64,000 nucleotides of DNA. It comes from Marsupella aquatica (taxonomy: Eukaryota > Marchantiophyta). Both the position numbers and the translations under genes were made by a program. How positions within the stretch are numbered: position 1 is the stretch's first letter; every line of letters starts with the position of its first letter. This document shows, one piece after another, positions 1 through 11,407 of this stretch. The notes beneath the pieces are model-generated. The model did no database searches. It saw nothing but the letters and a program-made list of their open reading frames with translations, and was not told where the DNA came from. Location: contig OZ316894.1 of NCBI GenBank assembly GCA_973895155.1, positions 24,676,001 through 24,740,000 on the forward strand, in the 5' to 3' direction.

Positions 1-612
1 AGTAAAGTAAGTCCACTGCAGTCCCGCCAACGAAATCGGCCAAAACCACTCGCTGCTGCTGATGGCTCGTCGTTCGAAGAATGTTCGGGCAATGATGGAA
101 GGAGGAAGACAGAAAAAAATCCACTGAGAGGGGAAGATTCCACCAAAGTTTTATAAACCAGGAAAAAAACAAAGTACAATGAAAGGAAAGAAAAAGTGGT
201 CCAACGAAAAAGAGGTCCACTGAGAAAGAGTAAAAAAAAAGTCCAGAGAGGAGCACGAGAAGAACCAAAGTCAAGAATCGAAAATCATGAATCAATTGGT
301 CTGCGCCACAGCCATGAAGGTACGATGATCAATCGGCCAAAATAAGCGGCATTGCGAGGTTCTCCAAATTGACGCCCAACCGGGAGAAAACTTGGACAGC
401 AAGGGAGAGAGATGGAGAGAGAGAGAGAAAGCGAAAGAGGGCGGAATGTTCGACTGGACTGATTGACTGATGCCCCACCAGAGTGAATCCATTTCCTGGA
501 GTGGGGATGGGTGAGCGGTGGAGAGGCCAGCGGACATAGCTTTTGCTTTAGAATCTGAATTGTCGTGACAAGAAGATCCTGGAATCCACGAAAAGTCTGA
601 TGTGGGACTTTG
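1..612. other. Non-coding start of window
   Basis: No gene is visible. The stretch contains purine-rich low complexity, including an imperfect AG repeat at about 402-440. Short open frames on the minus strand here have repetitive or proline/serine-rich translations and no recognisable domain, so I do not call them genes. Confidence 0.6.
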
Positions 613-833
613 ACCACGATTCATGTATGATAGCTTCAGGTGCAAGAGGAGGTACATTGGCCCCGCATCTACCTTTCACTAACCACGATTCATCTATGAT
701 AGCTTCAGGTACCACAGGAGGTACATTGGCCCGCATCTACCTCTCACTAATCACACACCAAAAAGTATCACACATCAATCTCACTAATCACACACCAAAA
801 TGTATCACACATCAATCTCACTAATCACACACA
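613..833. repeat. Two adjacent tandem repeats (69 bp and 37 bp periods)
   Basis: A 69-bp unit starting ACCACGATTCAT occurs at 613 and again at 682 with few differences. It is followed directly by a 37-bp unit starting TCACACACCAAAA at 751 and 788, with a third partial copy at 825. Both units end in TCACTAA, so the shorter repeat probably grew out of the end of the longer one. Confidence 0.85.
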
Positions 834-1040
834 GAGTTAAAGAAAATAACGAGGTTTGGGCACTCATAGAGTTAAAGAAAATAACGAAGTTTATCATGGT
901 ATGGAGTGGTATGCACTCACCAATTTAAAAATAATAATGAGGTCTATCATGGTATGGAATGGTGTGCACTCACTATTAGAAAAGAATGAGGTTTATCATG
1001 GTATGGACCATATAAACCTCATCATGGTATGGTATTTTGC
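834..1040. repeat. Degenerate TATCATGGTATGG repeat
   Basis: The motif TATCATGGTATGG or a close form appears at 892, 945, 994 and about 1020, embedded in a roughly 50-bp degenerate unit that also carries TGCACTCAC and AAAATAATGAGGT. The same core returns near 33.0-33.3 kb, so this is a dispersed family with local tandem growth. Confidence 0.7.
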
Positions 1041-4000
1041 AAAGTTTCACCCAATAAACACCCCATGACATTCAGGAAAACATTCAGCCATTTTTCAACT
1101 TTTGCACAGTTTCACCCAATAAACACCCCTGCACATAGCAAAATGCACCACAAAAAGTACCAAATAGTTGAAAATTGTGCAAAATGGATATGCTTTACTG
1201 TGCAATGTCACCCAGCACTAAGGTGGGTGGGTACTAGGTAGATTGGGTCATGGTTTACACATCAAAATATGACATATATAGTATACAATATATTCTTGCA
1301 CAGCATTTGCAAATTTTCTGAGTCATGCATAAAATGTTCTTTTGGGTGTTCTATTGGGTGACACCGTTTACAACACAAATGGGAATGCAGATCGGGTACT
1401 TTTCAAACAGCGCTTTTCAAAATTTTGTAAGCCATGCTCAGAGTGTTTTATTAGTGGAGTTCAGCAAAACTTTCAAGCACTACACCAATATTAACTTTTT
1501 GGGCAATGCATGTGCAAACCTGCTTGACTGTAAGGTAGTAATTATAACTGTCATTACTTATTCCAGGTAGATTAGACTCAAATCTACCCGTCTGTCCACC
1601 AAAGTTCCCAAGATAGGGATAAAGATGAAAATAATGCAGCCCAAAATGTAGACAGGTGAAATGCAGCCCCTCATTTGACATCATCTTTAAAAAAATACTA
1701 AAAAATAAAGCCCCTCACATTCCTTGCTTGAGAAGGTTCTTGATTCTTTAATCCAATAAACCTCCAACCCAGTTTTCCAAGAAAGAGGGAAGGGTGAAAC
1801 TTGGCCCCTAAATCTCCTGTTTCAGAAGGTTTTGAATCCATAAATAATATTAAATGTTTGATTTGTGTTTCTATATGGCTGTGGAGATTATAATTTTCTC
1901 CTCTTCTCTCTCATCATTCAGCTCCCCACCTCACAAAAATTGAGTGAACCAACAAAAACAGAATATACTCTTGTAAACTGAAGCCCCATGGACCTACCCA
2001 TTAGACAAAATGCCCAGGTGGACTGCAGAAAAAACTTTTGGTAGCATGACAGCATTTTTCCTTTCCAAAACGTTTCATACTTGTTTTGGTCAATGGTCAC
2101 CCGGTTCATTTGGGTCGCAAGGTTCATGTGAGTGGTCCATCCAAGCAGTACTTGAGCAATACTTTCCCCAAACCTTCTTTGCCCCTGGGGATCCCTGAAA
2201 GTAAATCCCAAAACTCCATCTAGAAAATAACTTGGGGGGCGGGGCAGGTGAGGGAAGCAATACAGGGAAGCAACACATGGGCAAAAAACTAATGGGAATG
2301 ACAGTTTTTCTCCAAAACATATAGCCAGGGCAGTGGCATTTTGGGATTTTCTTGTTGTTTTAAATCCATGTCAATTTTGGGTATCCACTGACCAGCCCAA
2401 TGCCTGTGTATTGCATGATTGTCATTGCAGTCATGTGAGCAAAGAAGTGTGCAGAAAAGCATAGTCAGCAGAATTGCATGTTGGGTCAGTGACCGTGTGC
2501 GCCCTGCATTGTGTGGTGCTGCTGAACATAAGTCAGGAGAGCGAGCCAGGAGGGAGAGATGCAAGAGCAAGGCATGGGCGAAGGGAGGCAAACTTGAGGG
2601 TTTAGGGTCTTGCTTGTTTGTCTTATGTTCTTCTTCTATTAGTCATTTTTAAAAAAATTTGCAAACACTCTTTGTACTCCTTCAGTGTTGTCTAACACTT
2701 GCAGTTTTAAAAATAGTTGTTGAAAGTTAATTGAGTCTTTTAAGAACTGTCCATAGAACAAATTTGTTCGGAAATTGGGAAACCTTTTAGCCAGTGACAT
2801 GCTTCAGGTAGAGTCTAGCAAAACATTCTCTAGTGAAAGAACCCCCCTTCTTAGAATAACGGGGGAGAATAACTTTCTGTGTCTGAGGCATTCCCAGTTT
2901 GACATAAGCTTGAATTAACAAACTAAAAGCATGTAAACTCCCTTCCTGTTGGGAAGTCTCCCAAAGGATGCTTGAGCTGAAAGTCCTTGGGGATTTGTTT
3001 TGGAAAACACCTCCCAGGAGAATTTGAGCTTACACTCTTTTGATACTGTGACCAGGTGACCGTCTACTTCTGAGTCTTATTCATGACATCCACAAGCACA
3101 TGTTGCTTGTTGACATCATGCAAAAACCCAATTCTAGATTAATCTCCACATTTAATCTAAAGTTGCAAGTTTTCTGAACCAGGCATCTTATAAGTGCCTA
3201 AACAACTTGCCAAATCTGTCCTAGTTATCAGAAACTGATAAGTGCCTGAACAACTGAATGTAACCCCGTGCACCTCTGTTAGACTCAGTTAGACAATCCA
3301 TTTGTGACAGTGTTCTAGAGTCCATCCAAGTTGTTTAGGCAAGGGCTGGGACCCTTTTAGCAGAAATTGCTTGATGAGGTTAATTGTCACACCAAAATTT
3401 AGTTTTGATCATGGTTTAAAGTTTCAAATTTAAATTAGAGTTGCCCTTTAGTTCCATGTGGAATTTTGTAGTGGTTTAAACATACTCCTTCAAGCCAAAA
3501 ACTATAAACTCACTGGCACGATTAATGTTTTTGGGCTACGAACTCCCTTAAACATGAAAAAAGTTTTTTCATAAGATTTTTATCTTGACAATCTTGATTT
3601 AGTTCTTTTCAGATTCAATAGCATCCCCACTGGGGACTGTAGTGTAACCTATATTTTCACTTGGACCTGAGACCTGGTGGTCTCAAGTCCTAGTGAGAGT
3701 CCTTGCTGCTGGTCGCTTGCCAGCCCTTGTCATTTGTTTTGTTCTTTTCATGGCGATGACAGGGAAATTATGGGAACAGAACTGTTGCAAACAAGGAAGC
3801 AGACCTGGAGGAGAGTAAAACTAAGGAGCTGCAACCTGACCTCGACATTTGACCTAAGTCATCAAAATATCTTTGCAATTTGCAAAACTTAAATTATCAT
3901 TTTTTGGTCCGTTTTGAATGGAGAACAAGTTTCATGCATTTTTGGAGTCTAAAAACTTCGGTGCATCATTTTTTCCAAGTCAGGCATGACAAGTTTGCAG

Positions 4001-4300
4001 ATAGGTTTGTTGCAGAATTTAGTTTCACTTCTGCTGATGAAGATCTAGCATCCCCAGTGGGAACTCTTGCAGACTACATTTTCACCTAGTAAGTTTGGAG
4101 AAGATGAGGTCACTCACAGACTACATTTAGATTACACATGTCATGATGACTCCGAAATCTTTCACAGATCTGATTCCTCAGACATAGTCGTTACTCTAGA
4201 AGTGCTCCAGGTCGGAGTAAGTTTTAGGGAACCAGTTCCAAAGACACCAAAGTTGGGGAGAAAAATGATATTCCGTGAGGCAGAGGTCTTGTAGTAGGAT
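1041..4300. other. AT-rich intergenic DNA without a recognised gene
   Basis: I see no gene. Open frames are short and overlap one another on both strands. A short sequence reading AGCATCCCCACTGGGGACT near 3620 is loosely repeated near 4047, each followed by a similar ACATTTTCAC-type stretch, which hints at an old direct duplication of about 430 bp. Otherwise nothing stands out. Confidence 0.5.
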
Positions 4301-4618
4301 CGTTGGCCAGATTTGAGAAGTGGATGCTCCAACGGGTTGTACCTCTGCTCATCTGAGATGAAGATACCCAGCTGAAGCATCATGACTCTTATCATCATAA
4401 TACTACAAGGGGAAGAGATCAGATAAACCCCTGAGGAATCCCGCTTTGCAGCCCAGTTTTGATCATGCTGTAACGAATAAGCAACAAGACATGCCTCCGG
4501 CAAATTATGATACAGGCAAAATTTTCGTTCTTGATCTTGATCAAGAATGTTAAAAATGTTTAAATAGCTATTAACAACGAAAGATTTAATTTCCCGTTGT
4601 CCTCGCCTTCCAATCCTG

Positions 4619-7600
4619 TTAGCTAACCTTTGAAAGGGCTGCAAAGAAGGCAGCAGTGTGTTCTGGCCTTCCCACCGAGATCCGAATATAGTTCTTAAGT
4701 TCTTTATTATCATAATGACGCACCATCACTCCTTCTTTTGCCAGCTCCCCCTGCGCTAGAAACACTACTGAATTAGCAGTCTGGGACACTCTTTCCACAG
4801 AAGAGCACAAGAAGCAATGATTTATGATAAACCGAGCTACCTCGCACGAGTCCAAAACCTGCAATTTTCTCAATGAGGAAGATGGTTGAGGACTTGTTAC
4901 CTTCAACTGCTTGGCACTTTTGCTGGAGTCGGTCACAGAACAGAGGACGAAGTTGGAGTTGCTAGGGTACGGAGTAAGAAACGGAACATCTTGCAACAAC
5001 TTGAATAGCTTCTCCCTTTCGTTCACAAGAGCCACTTTCACATCCTGTATCAGCACCGGATCAAGAAGATATTTACTAACTGCCATGGCTACAAAAGTAC
5101 CAACACAAGTAAGTACCACATATAAACTTACGCAGCACAAGCGAGGAACTATTCGTTTGCTGCCTTCCTAAAGTCAATCAATGGTGGACGCTACTCAGAA
5201 GTAACCAGCCACACTTGACGGACTAAGGTGCTCCGTTAAGTGGCATTGATAAGTCAAAGAGAGAAACGAACACAATCACGAGCGTACCTCCAAGTAATCC
5301 GGGTTTTTCAGTGCTGCACAAGCTGCCACTTCGGCAGCAACTGATACATTGTATGGCTGTTTGGCCCTCCAGAGGAACTCAATAATACCCAGAGGAAAAG
5401 CACCATAGCCAACTCGAATACCCGCGAGGCCTGTTTTCAAAAGGAATGAAACGAAATGAGCGGCTGCAAAAGTTGCAAAGCTAAAACTACAACGGTCTGC
5501 TTCCTTAACAAAGGGGAAGCACGTGTCGGACGACCTTTCAACGAAAATAAATTCATTTTGTGGATTCTTCTTGGCACCGGTTTTCGTACAAATTAAACTT
5601 GAAAGGAGCCAGGTTTAGGGTTTAGGTCGGTCAGGGGTCCAGGAAACCGAAACGCACACAATCAACCTCTTTTGAATTCCATATAATGCATACCCGAATA
5701 TGGTCCAAGACTCCTTAAAAGGCAAAAAGTTAGAACGTTGAGAACCTGCACGCTTGCTGAAAGTTCGAAGGACGATTAGGTTTCCAAACTTTTTCACCCA
5801 AGGCATTCGAGAAGGCTCAGATGCAAACTCAATGTACGCCTCATCCAGAACTACCAGCACAGGCAACTTGAGAAGCTCCAGCAGATGTTCTTCGGTGATC
5901 AAGCTGATCATGACAACTCCACGCAGTGTCAGAGATCCTCGTTTCTAGTTTAGTGAGAAGAAATTCACCACACAGGGTCACTCACATTTATGTGCTTGGC
6001 CAGAAAAGCTGATATTTACTTGCGAGTCGTACAGATCTCAATTACCTGCCGTCTGGGTTGTTCGGCGAAGTGACAAATAAAAGCTTAGGGGAATGCCGCT
6101 GTGCAGCGTCCAAAACTTGTGGCATATTTAAACTGAAGTCCTTCAGCCTCGGAACTGTCATAACCAAAAAAACTCAGATTAAAGAGGCACTGTTCGGGTC
6201 CCTAAAGAATTGTGTCTAAAACTCAATCTGACTTGACCATGACAGTTTTCCGGTGAGGAAGAATCTAGTCAAAAAGCTTCTACATCAGTTTTGATGTTCT
6301 AAGAAAGATTCTGACTAACAATGACAGTTTTCTCATAATTCAGCTTCGGTGTTAGTATCAGACCTTTGATCACATTGGCTCCATTGACTGCCGCATCGAA
6401 AGCATACATGGTGAAGGTGGGTGGAAAATCTAGAATGGTATCACCCGGATCTAGGGTACATCTGCACGCACAAGTCACTCAGCAGCAGTTCAGAAATCAC
6501 TGTGAAGGACTTGCGAAATCTAAATCATGGCGGCGGAGAAGGAGCGAAGGAATAATACCTCATTATGAGATCAATAAGTTCGTCAGCACCACAACCGACC
6601 AAAATATGCTCAGCACCCAGCCCAGAATCTTCTGCAAGTGCTGCACGCAGCCTTCGACTCTCTGGATCAGGATATATGTTTGGAAACTCCATTTTGCCCA
6701 GCGCTTCCATCACCTGCTCAATAGCAAATCCTGACCTAATATTGATTTGCGACAAACAATAGAGGTTCTATAATTCTCGAAGCAAAAGGTCCTCATTGAC
6801 AGAACCCTACATCATCAACTTTCTAGAGACTGTCCTAAATCTCATTGGGTGACCACTAGACTAATCCTCGACGTTGAGTAAGACTCCGTACCGCTAATTT
6901 ACAATATAAGAATAAATGAAGAAGATGAAAAGTTCATCTGTAAATGAAATAAAAGTACGTGGAGGAAGCAACTATTTCAGGCGCTCGATATTCCATAGCT
7001 ACGTTCCCAGATTTCTTGCAATTACCTCTGGTGGGGGCCCATAAGGGTTCTCATTAGCGTCCAGCTTTACAATATCCTTAGGTGATCTGCCGAGTCTGGC
7101 GGACAATATCTGCAGGGCACATTGAGAATTTTCAATCAAAGCTCCCACCTATGTAAATCGTTCTATCTCACCAAATCGTTTTCCACCTCCCTTCCACTTC
7201 CACCTGGTTCCCAAGAACCACTTTAGACACATAGTACGAGAATGAGAGCACAAGACGGCAAGGAGTCAGAAATGACCTCGAATGGTTCAATGGGAGTGTA
7301 AGGAGCGAGCTCAAGTAAATGAGGCCGAATAAAACTCACTCCCGTCGCAGGCTCACGCACAATGGGAGCCAAAGACGCAGCACAAAGCGACCCATACCTA
7401 TCAATGGATCAAAAACGTCCTCAGCTCAAATATACCAAATCATACACCGAAAAGTCAAAATTTCAAAGTGGTAAGAAAATTCCTCGTTGTGCCAAAATCT
7501 CCCCCACACATGGAAAACAGACCAAAGCCGAAACACCAAAAAATTCAAAGCGACCAGCAAACTTAAGGTTAAACCGACATCTCCGTTCATAAATTCCGAG

Positions 7601-7872
7601 GAATGTCATACCTCCGTGAAGCGGGCTGTGAAGTGGGGACGGTACCGAACGAGGGGCGAGACGACGACAGCAGCTCCGCTTGCGAGAGGCGCGGAGAAGT
7701 CATGCTGTGAGACAGGGGGAGAGAAGGAGGAGCAGAGCCCACCGAGGGGCAGGACGCATTGAGCATCGTGAGTGATCTTTTTCGTGTGAGAGAGCAATGC
7801 AGAGCTCACAGAATCAGATAAAACCTTCGAGTTGAACGACGAGAACGACGAGATTGCTAAAAGCTGTGCCAC
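4619..7872 (-). CDS. HISN6: Histidinol-phosphate aminotransferase, plastid-targeted (ten exons)
   Basis: This PLP enzyme of histidine biosynthesis transaminates imidazole-acetol phosphate with glutamate, in the plastid. Exons read from the 5' end: 7872-7612, 7351-7277 (or from 7397), 7109-7026, 6713-6559, 6461-6364, 6154-6046, 5903-5746, 5430-5288, 5044-4901, 4750-4619. All inner boundaries are GT-AG and the phases join without a break. The first exon is Ser/Ala-rich and Arg-poor in acid residues, like a transit peptide, and starts [12 protein letters not shown]. The mature part has family-typical [54 protein letters not shown] and the Schiff-base lysine segment LRTFSKRAG. The C-terminal exons carry [20 protein letters not shown]. 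The product would be about 452-456 residues, slightly longer than usual for plant enzymes, mainly in the transit region. No disabling change is visible. The junction of exons 1 and 2 is the only doubtful splice. Confidence 0.95.
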
Positions 7873-8640
7873 AAGTCCAGTGAACTCTGTGACGAGAGCT
7901 TTGCCAAATTTTCACCAGAGGCTTTTCGAGCTCATCATGGACACAGAGGTCGAGCCGGTTGCCGGTAATCGAACCCGTTTACTAAAAGGGGGTGGGGGTG
8001 GGGGTGAGAATTGCAAGCATAGGGGGTGGAATGCCAACACAACCATCAGATAGAATGCTTTGTTTTCGCTTTATTTGCCTTGCAAAGAGTATTGCAACAT
8101 TTAAATAAAATATGAGCTGTTGGTGACAACCCGGGCCCCCAGAGTACTGGGCTCCCATCACCGGGAGTGCCAGAACCCTTCTCCCTTTATCTGGAAAATG
8201 GCATATAACCACTGGAAAAATGACAAAAGCGGCTCTGGGATTTCTAAGGGTGGTGTTGGGCCGCACCTTAATGTAAATCTGGCCAGACTTTGTTCCAAAG
8301 ATAAGAAACTTCTAAGCTAGCCTTTGGTCATATATCTAACTACTATAATATACAATCCCGCGTCTTTCTCATTTCGTAAGCAGACGATTCTCAAAAAGAA
8401 GCGGGATCACATTGTGTCTGTTGGATTAAAATGCTTATTTTTTGCACCGTTAGATCGTATCATCAGTGTTCTGGAGCTCATTTTGGGAAAATTATGGTCC
8501 AGGCCTTTCTGTCGACGACAAGACCTGACTCCCTCTCCATCTTTTTATCACCTGACGTGGGGACGACAAGATCTGACATGTCATAGCCGCTCGCGGCGGC
8601 TTGGTCCAGGCGCTCTGTTGAGGCGCCCCCAAAAACCCCA
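7873..8640. other. Upstream region of HISN6 with a G-run tract
   Basis: No coding sequence is recognised. At about 7987-8006 the plus strand has three runs of five G separated by single T, with another G run about 20 nt on. This sits some 115-135 bp upstream of the HISN6 start and is C-rich on the coding strand. A quadruplex on the plus strand is conceivable but unproven. Confidence 0.45.
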
Positions 8641-8689
8641 GTGTCGATCATACTCCCGGGCGAGTCCACCCTTGCCAAGACCCCAACGT

Positions 8690-9470
8690 CGACCCTAGCC
8701 TCGCCTCCCTCTCGCCACTCTCTCCTTCCCTCCCTCGCGCGACTCTATCCTTGCCGTGGGCTGTGGGAGTCGACCACCCCCACCCTGACTCCCTCGCTCG
8801 CCATGCCTCTCTCGCCGTGGCCTGTGGGAGTCGACCCCCGCCCCCACCCCGACTCACTGCCCTCGCCTCCCCGGCTCCCCTCGCCTCGCCGGGGCTCGGA
8901 GTCGACCCCCGCCCCCACCCCGACTCACTCCCTCGCCTCCAAGGCTCCCCTCCCCTCGCCTCGCCCCGCGCCGCTCGCTGCCCCTCCCTCTCGACAATTT
9001 TCTCCCCCTCCCCCACGGCCCCACTCCGACTCCTCTCTCCCCCTCCCCCGACTTGCACATTTTTGCGAGCCCTCCTTTGACTCGCTCTGCAGTCCTCCCG
9101 ACTCGCACAGGGGAGAAAGTCCAGGCGAGGGGACGTGAGGGAGGGAGGGAGGTGAGGCGAGGCTCCTGCGAGGCGAGGGAGTCCTCCGTGGCCTGTGCGG
9201 TGCGAGGCGAGGGGAGCCAGCGCGAGGCGAGGCCGGCGCGGGGTGAGGGGAGCCGGCGCGAGACAAGGCGACCCGGGGTGCTGCAAGGCCGGCGAGCAGG
9301 GGCGCTAGGAGGGGAGCCGGGGCGTTATGAGGCGAGGCCGGTGCGTGGTGAGGAGGCGCGAGGCGAGCCGGGCCGAGGCGAGGGGAGCAAGGGCGTTGCG
9401 AGGGGAGGGGGCGCGGTGAAGGAAGCCGGGGCACTGCAAGGCGAGGGGAGCTGCAGAGGTCAGTCGACCT
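8690..9470. repeat. GC-rich low-complexity island with strand switch
   Basis: From about 8690 to 9060 the plus strand is C-rich and from about 9120 to 9470 it is G-rich. The C half contains a diverged minisatellite with GAGTCGAC at 8767, 8828 and 8899 (61-71 bp spacing). The G half is built from GAGGCGAGG and GGGAGCCGG words. Long open frames on both strands exist only because stop codons are rare in such sequence; their translations are Pro/Ser/Arg or Gly/Glu/Arg simple sequence. I do not call any of them a gene. Confidence 0.8.
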
Positions 9471-9488
9471 CGGCGTGGCAACTGGCTT

Positions 9489-9628
9489 GCCAGAGGGGAT
9501 CAAACCCAAGACACGCATCGGGCCAGGCCGCTCACGCCCTCTGCCACGGCCGTTTTGGCGTGCCAGTGGGAATCAAACCCAAGACACACATCGGGCCTGG
9601 CCGCTCACGCCCTCTGCGACGGCCGTTG
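9489..9628 (-). repeat. Duplicated tRNA-like (SINE-head-like) sequence
   Basis: Two copies with a 73-bp period. Read on the minus strand each contains TGGCAGAGGGCG or a close form, resembling an RNA polymerase III A box, and about 30 nt later GGTTTGATCCC or GGTTTGATTCC, resembling a B box (GGTTCGANNCC). This is the layout of a tRNA-derived SINE head. No cloverleaf acceptor stem or 3' tail is evident, so it is a tRNA-related repeat fragment rather than a functional tRNA. Confidence 0.4.
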
Positions 9629-9905
9629 GTTGACGCTCGCTTCATAAAAGTGCCTTTTTTCCAGTCCACATCATCTTGCTCGCGGCCATTCACTCCAGGC
9701 GTTTTGCCCTCCCAAATGGCCAAAGCCAACACACACAACCTGACGCAGGTGCAGCGCATAAACCTCCCGCACGGCCAAAACCCTGACGCGCGACACTCAC
9801 TTGCGAGACTCTGCCTATCCGCTCCCCATTCCCTTTGTATTTTTGGGTTTGACGCCAAAATATGGGTGGCTAAGGTGGTCCGGGGGTCACAGGACCCCAG
9901 AAGCA

Positions 9906-9913
9906 TATATAAG
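9906..9913 (+). promoter_or_regulatory. TATA-box-like TATATAAG
   Basis: A TATATAAG sequence lies in otherwise GC-rich DNA about 840 bp upstream of the first long open frame of the Helitron. It follows a short palindrome (GGGGTC...GACCCC) at about 9884-9898. It could be the promoter of the Helitron transcript, or it could mark the Helitron 5' end region, where AT-rich words followed by AAGG are common. Neither is proven. Confidence 0.25.
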
Positions 9914-10192
9914 GAGGGTGTGTTGTTCTTGGAGGTAATGGGATCATTACGGCAGCTTGCGTGACGGCTTTTGGGGTGACCAGTTTTGGGGAGGATGGCT
10001 TGGGTGACCATTCTTTTGGGGGGATTTTGTGTTTGGGGTGACCACCATTGGTGATAGCTCGGGCATATTTTGGGAGGATTTGGATTTCATGGCAACCACT
10101 ATGGGCCATGGGATGGGTGACGGCAGACCATGGGCCATGGGACTGGGTGTCGGCCAAACCATGGGTGACAACTGAGGCAAGCAGATTTTGGC

Positions 10193-10340
10193 AGCCTCTA
10201 TAAAATTCTCGGGTGACCCCAATGGATTTCGGGAGCCTCTCTAAAATTCTAGGGTGACCCCAATGGATTTCGGGAGCCTCTCTAAAATTCTTGGGTGACC
10301 CCAATGGATTTCGGGAGCCTCTCTAAAATTCTCGGGTCGA
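10193..10340. repeat. 41-bp tandem repeat
   Basis: GGGTGACCCCAATGG recurs at 10211, 10252 and 10293 with a truncated fourth start at 10334, an exact 41-bp period and nearly identical units. Looser copies of GGGTGACC occur upstream from about 9975. Confidence 0.9.
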
Positions 10341-10746
10341 ACCAGCGAGAGCTTGGGATATGCGTGTGGCATATATGAGGATACCATAGGAGCAAGAGAC
10401 ATTCTGGATTGCCTTGAAGGTTGGGAGGGTGAGATGAGGGGTCCCGGTAAGCAGTATCCTCGACGGATATTGGGTCCCCATCAAAGTCTCAAGTCTCTTG
10501 CAATGGTGTGGCCCAGCCGGCGTTCAATATAGTTAGGGGTCTGTCGAGCTTGAATGAATTTGGATTTTAAAAAATAATCATCTGTTTTGTGGGTTGGATG
10601 CAGATGATTAAAGGGGTTGAACATTTTGGGGCAACATGAGAACTCCGGGGGAGAGATCAGAGGCAAATCGCGAGCGATATGCTTAGAACAAGGATGCAAT
10701 AAATGCAAGGCGTCGCCAGCAATACGCCCGCCGCCGATGGTCGCGA

Positions 10747-11340
10747 GTGGAGAATGGTGTGCCCCAGGTCCATGCCGAACCAGAACAAAGTGTCTCACCA
10801 AATGTGGGTCCCTTGGTTCCAGCAATAGTTCCCACACCATGTGTGCCAACTACGGTACAAGAGCCAAGGGCCAGTAGTGGGAGACAACTGCGACGGGAAG
10901 CAAGGGCTGTACAAGGGGCATTGGCCCCCATTGAGGAGAGAACTTTGGGACCAACTGCAGTGCCTGGCCGTGCAAGTAGTGTGAGACAATTGCTTCGTGA
11001 AGCAAGAGGGATGCACCAGGCATCGGCCAGATCCATGGCTATGAGGGCCAGTCGAGAGGGTGCCCCAAGTGCCTTGGATGCATGTGAGACCGAACACTGT
11101 TTGGAGCAATTTGTGCCTACCCCTCCATGTGAGCCCATACCCAACAATGAGTCGAGAGATCCCAATGTCTTTGATGAAGATTGGCTCATTCATGGTGCTT
11201 TACAGGACAGAGCTAACTCCATGTGTGTCATTCCGCCCTGTGAATCGATACCAAATAGTGTATGAGCTGACCCTGACATCTTTGATGAGGATTGGCTCAT
11301 TCATGGTGCCTTGCATGGGGAAGTGGCCCTATTGTTGATG
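10747..11340 (+). pseudogene. N-terminal part of the Helitron coding region with an internal duplication
   Basis: An open frame of about 172 codons runs from 10747 to a TGA at 11263. It is rich in Pro, Ala, Arg and Ser and has no recognised fold. Its end holds a module with PCEPIPN followed by DPNVFDEDWLIHGAL. The module is repeated 111 bp downstream (DPDIFDEDWLIHGAL), where the TGA at 11263 interrupts the second copy. Whether this leader was translated with Rep/Hel is an inference from its position and shared strand; the join to the next frame is broken between about 11330 and 11400. Confidence 0.45.
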
Positions 11341-11407
11341 ATGGTGGTGGTCACTTGACACATTTGTTGAGGGCACCTTACATTTGTCAGATCAAGAGGG
11401 GGAATAA

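Noticed and set aside
4162-4713. 183-codon minus-strand open frame
   Set aside because: It overlaps the last HISN6 exon in another frame and runs into the 3' untranslated region; the translation has no domain, while the HISN6 frame has clear homology.
5605-5625. TTTAGGG telomere-like words in the HISN6 intron
   Set aside because: Only two adjacent imperfect units (AGGTTTAGGGTTTAGG) are present, too few for an interstitial telomere array.
8641-9964. Long open frames on both strands, up to about 300 codons
   Set aside because: They follow from the GC-rich low-complexity island, where stops are rare. Translations are Pro/Ser/Arg or Gly/Glu/Arg simple sequence with no conserved domain.
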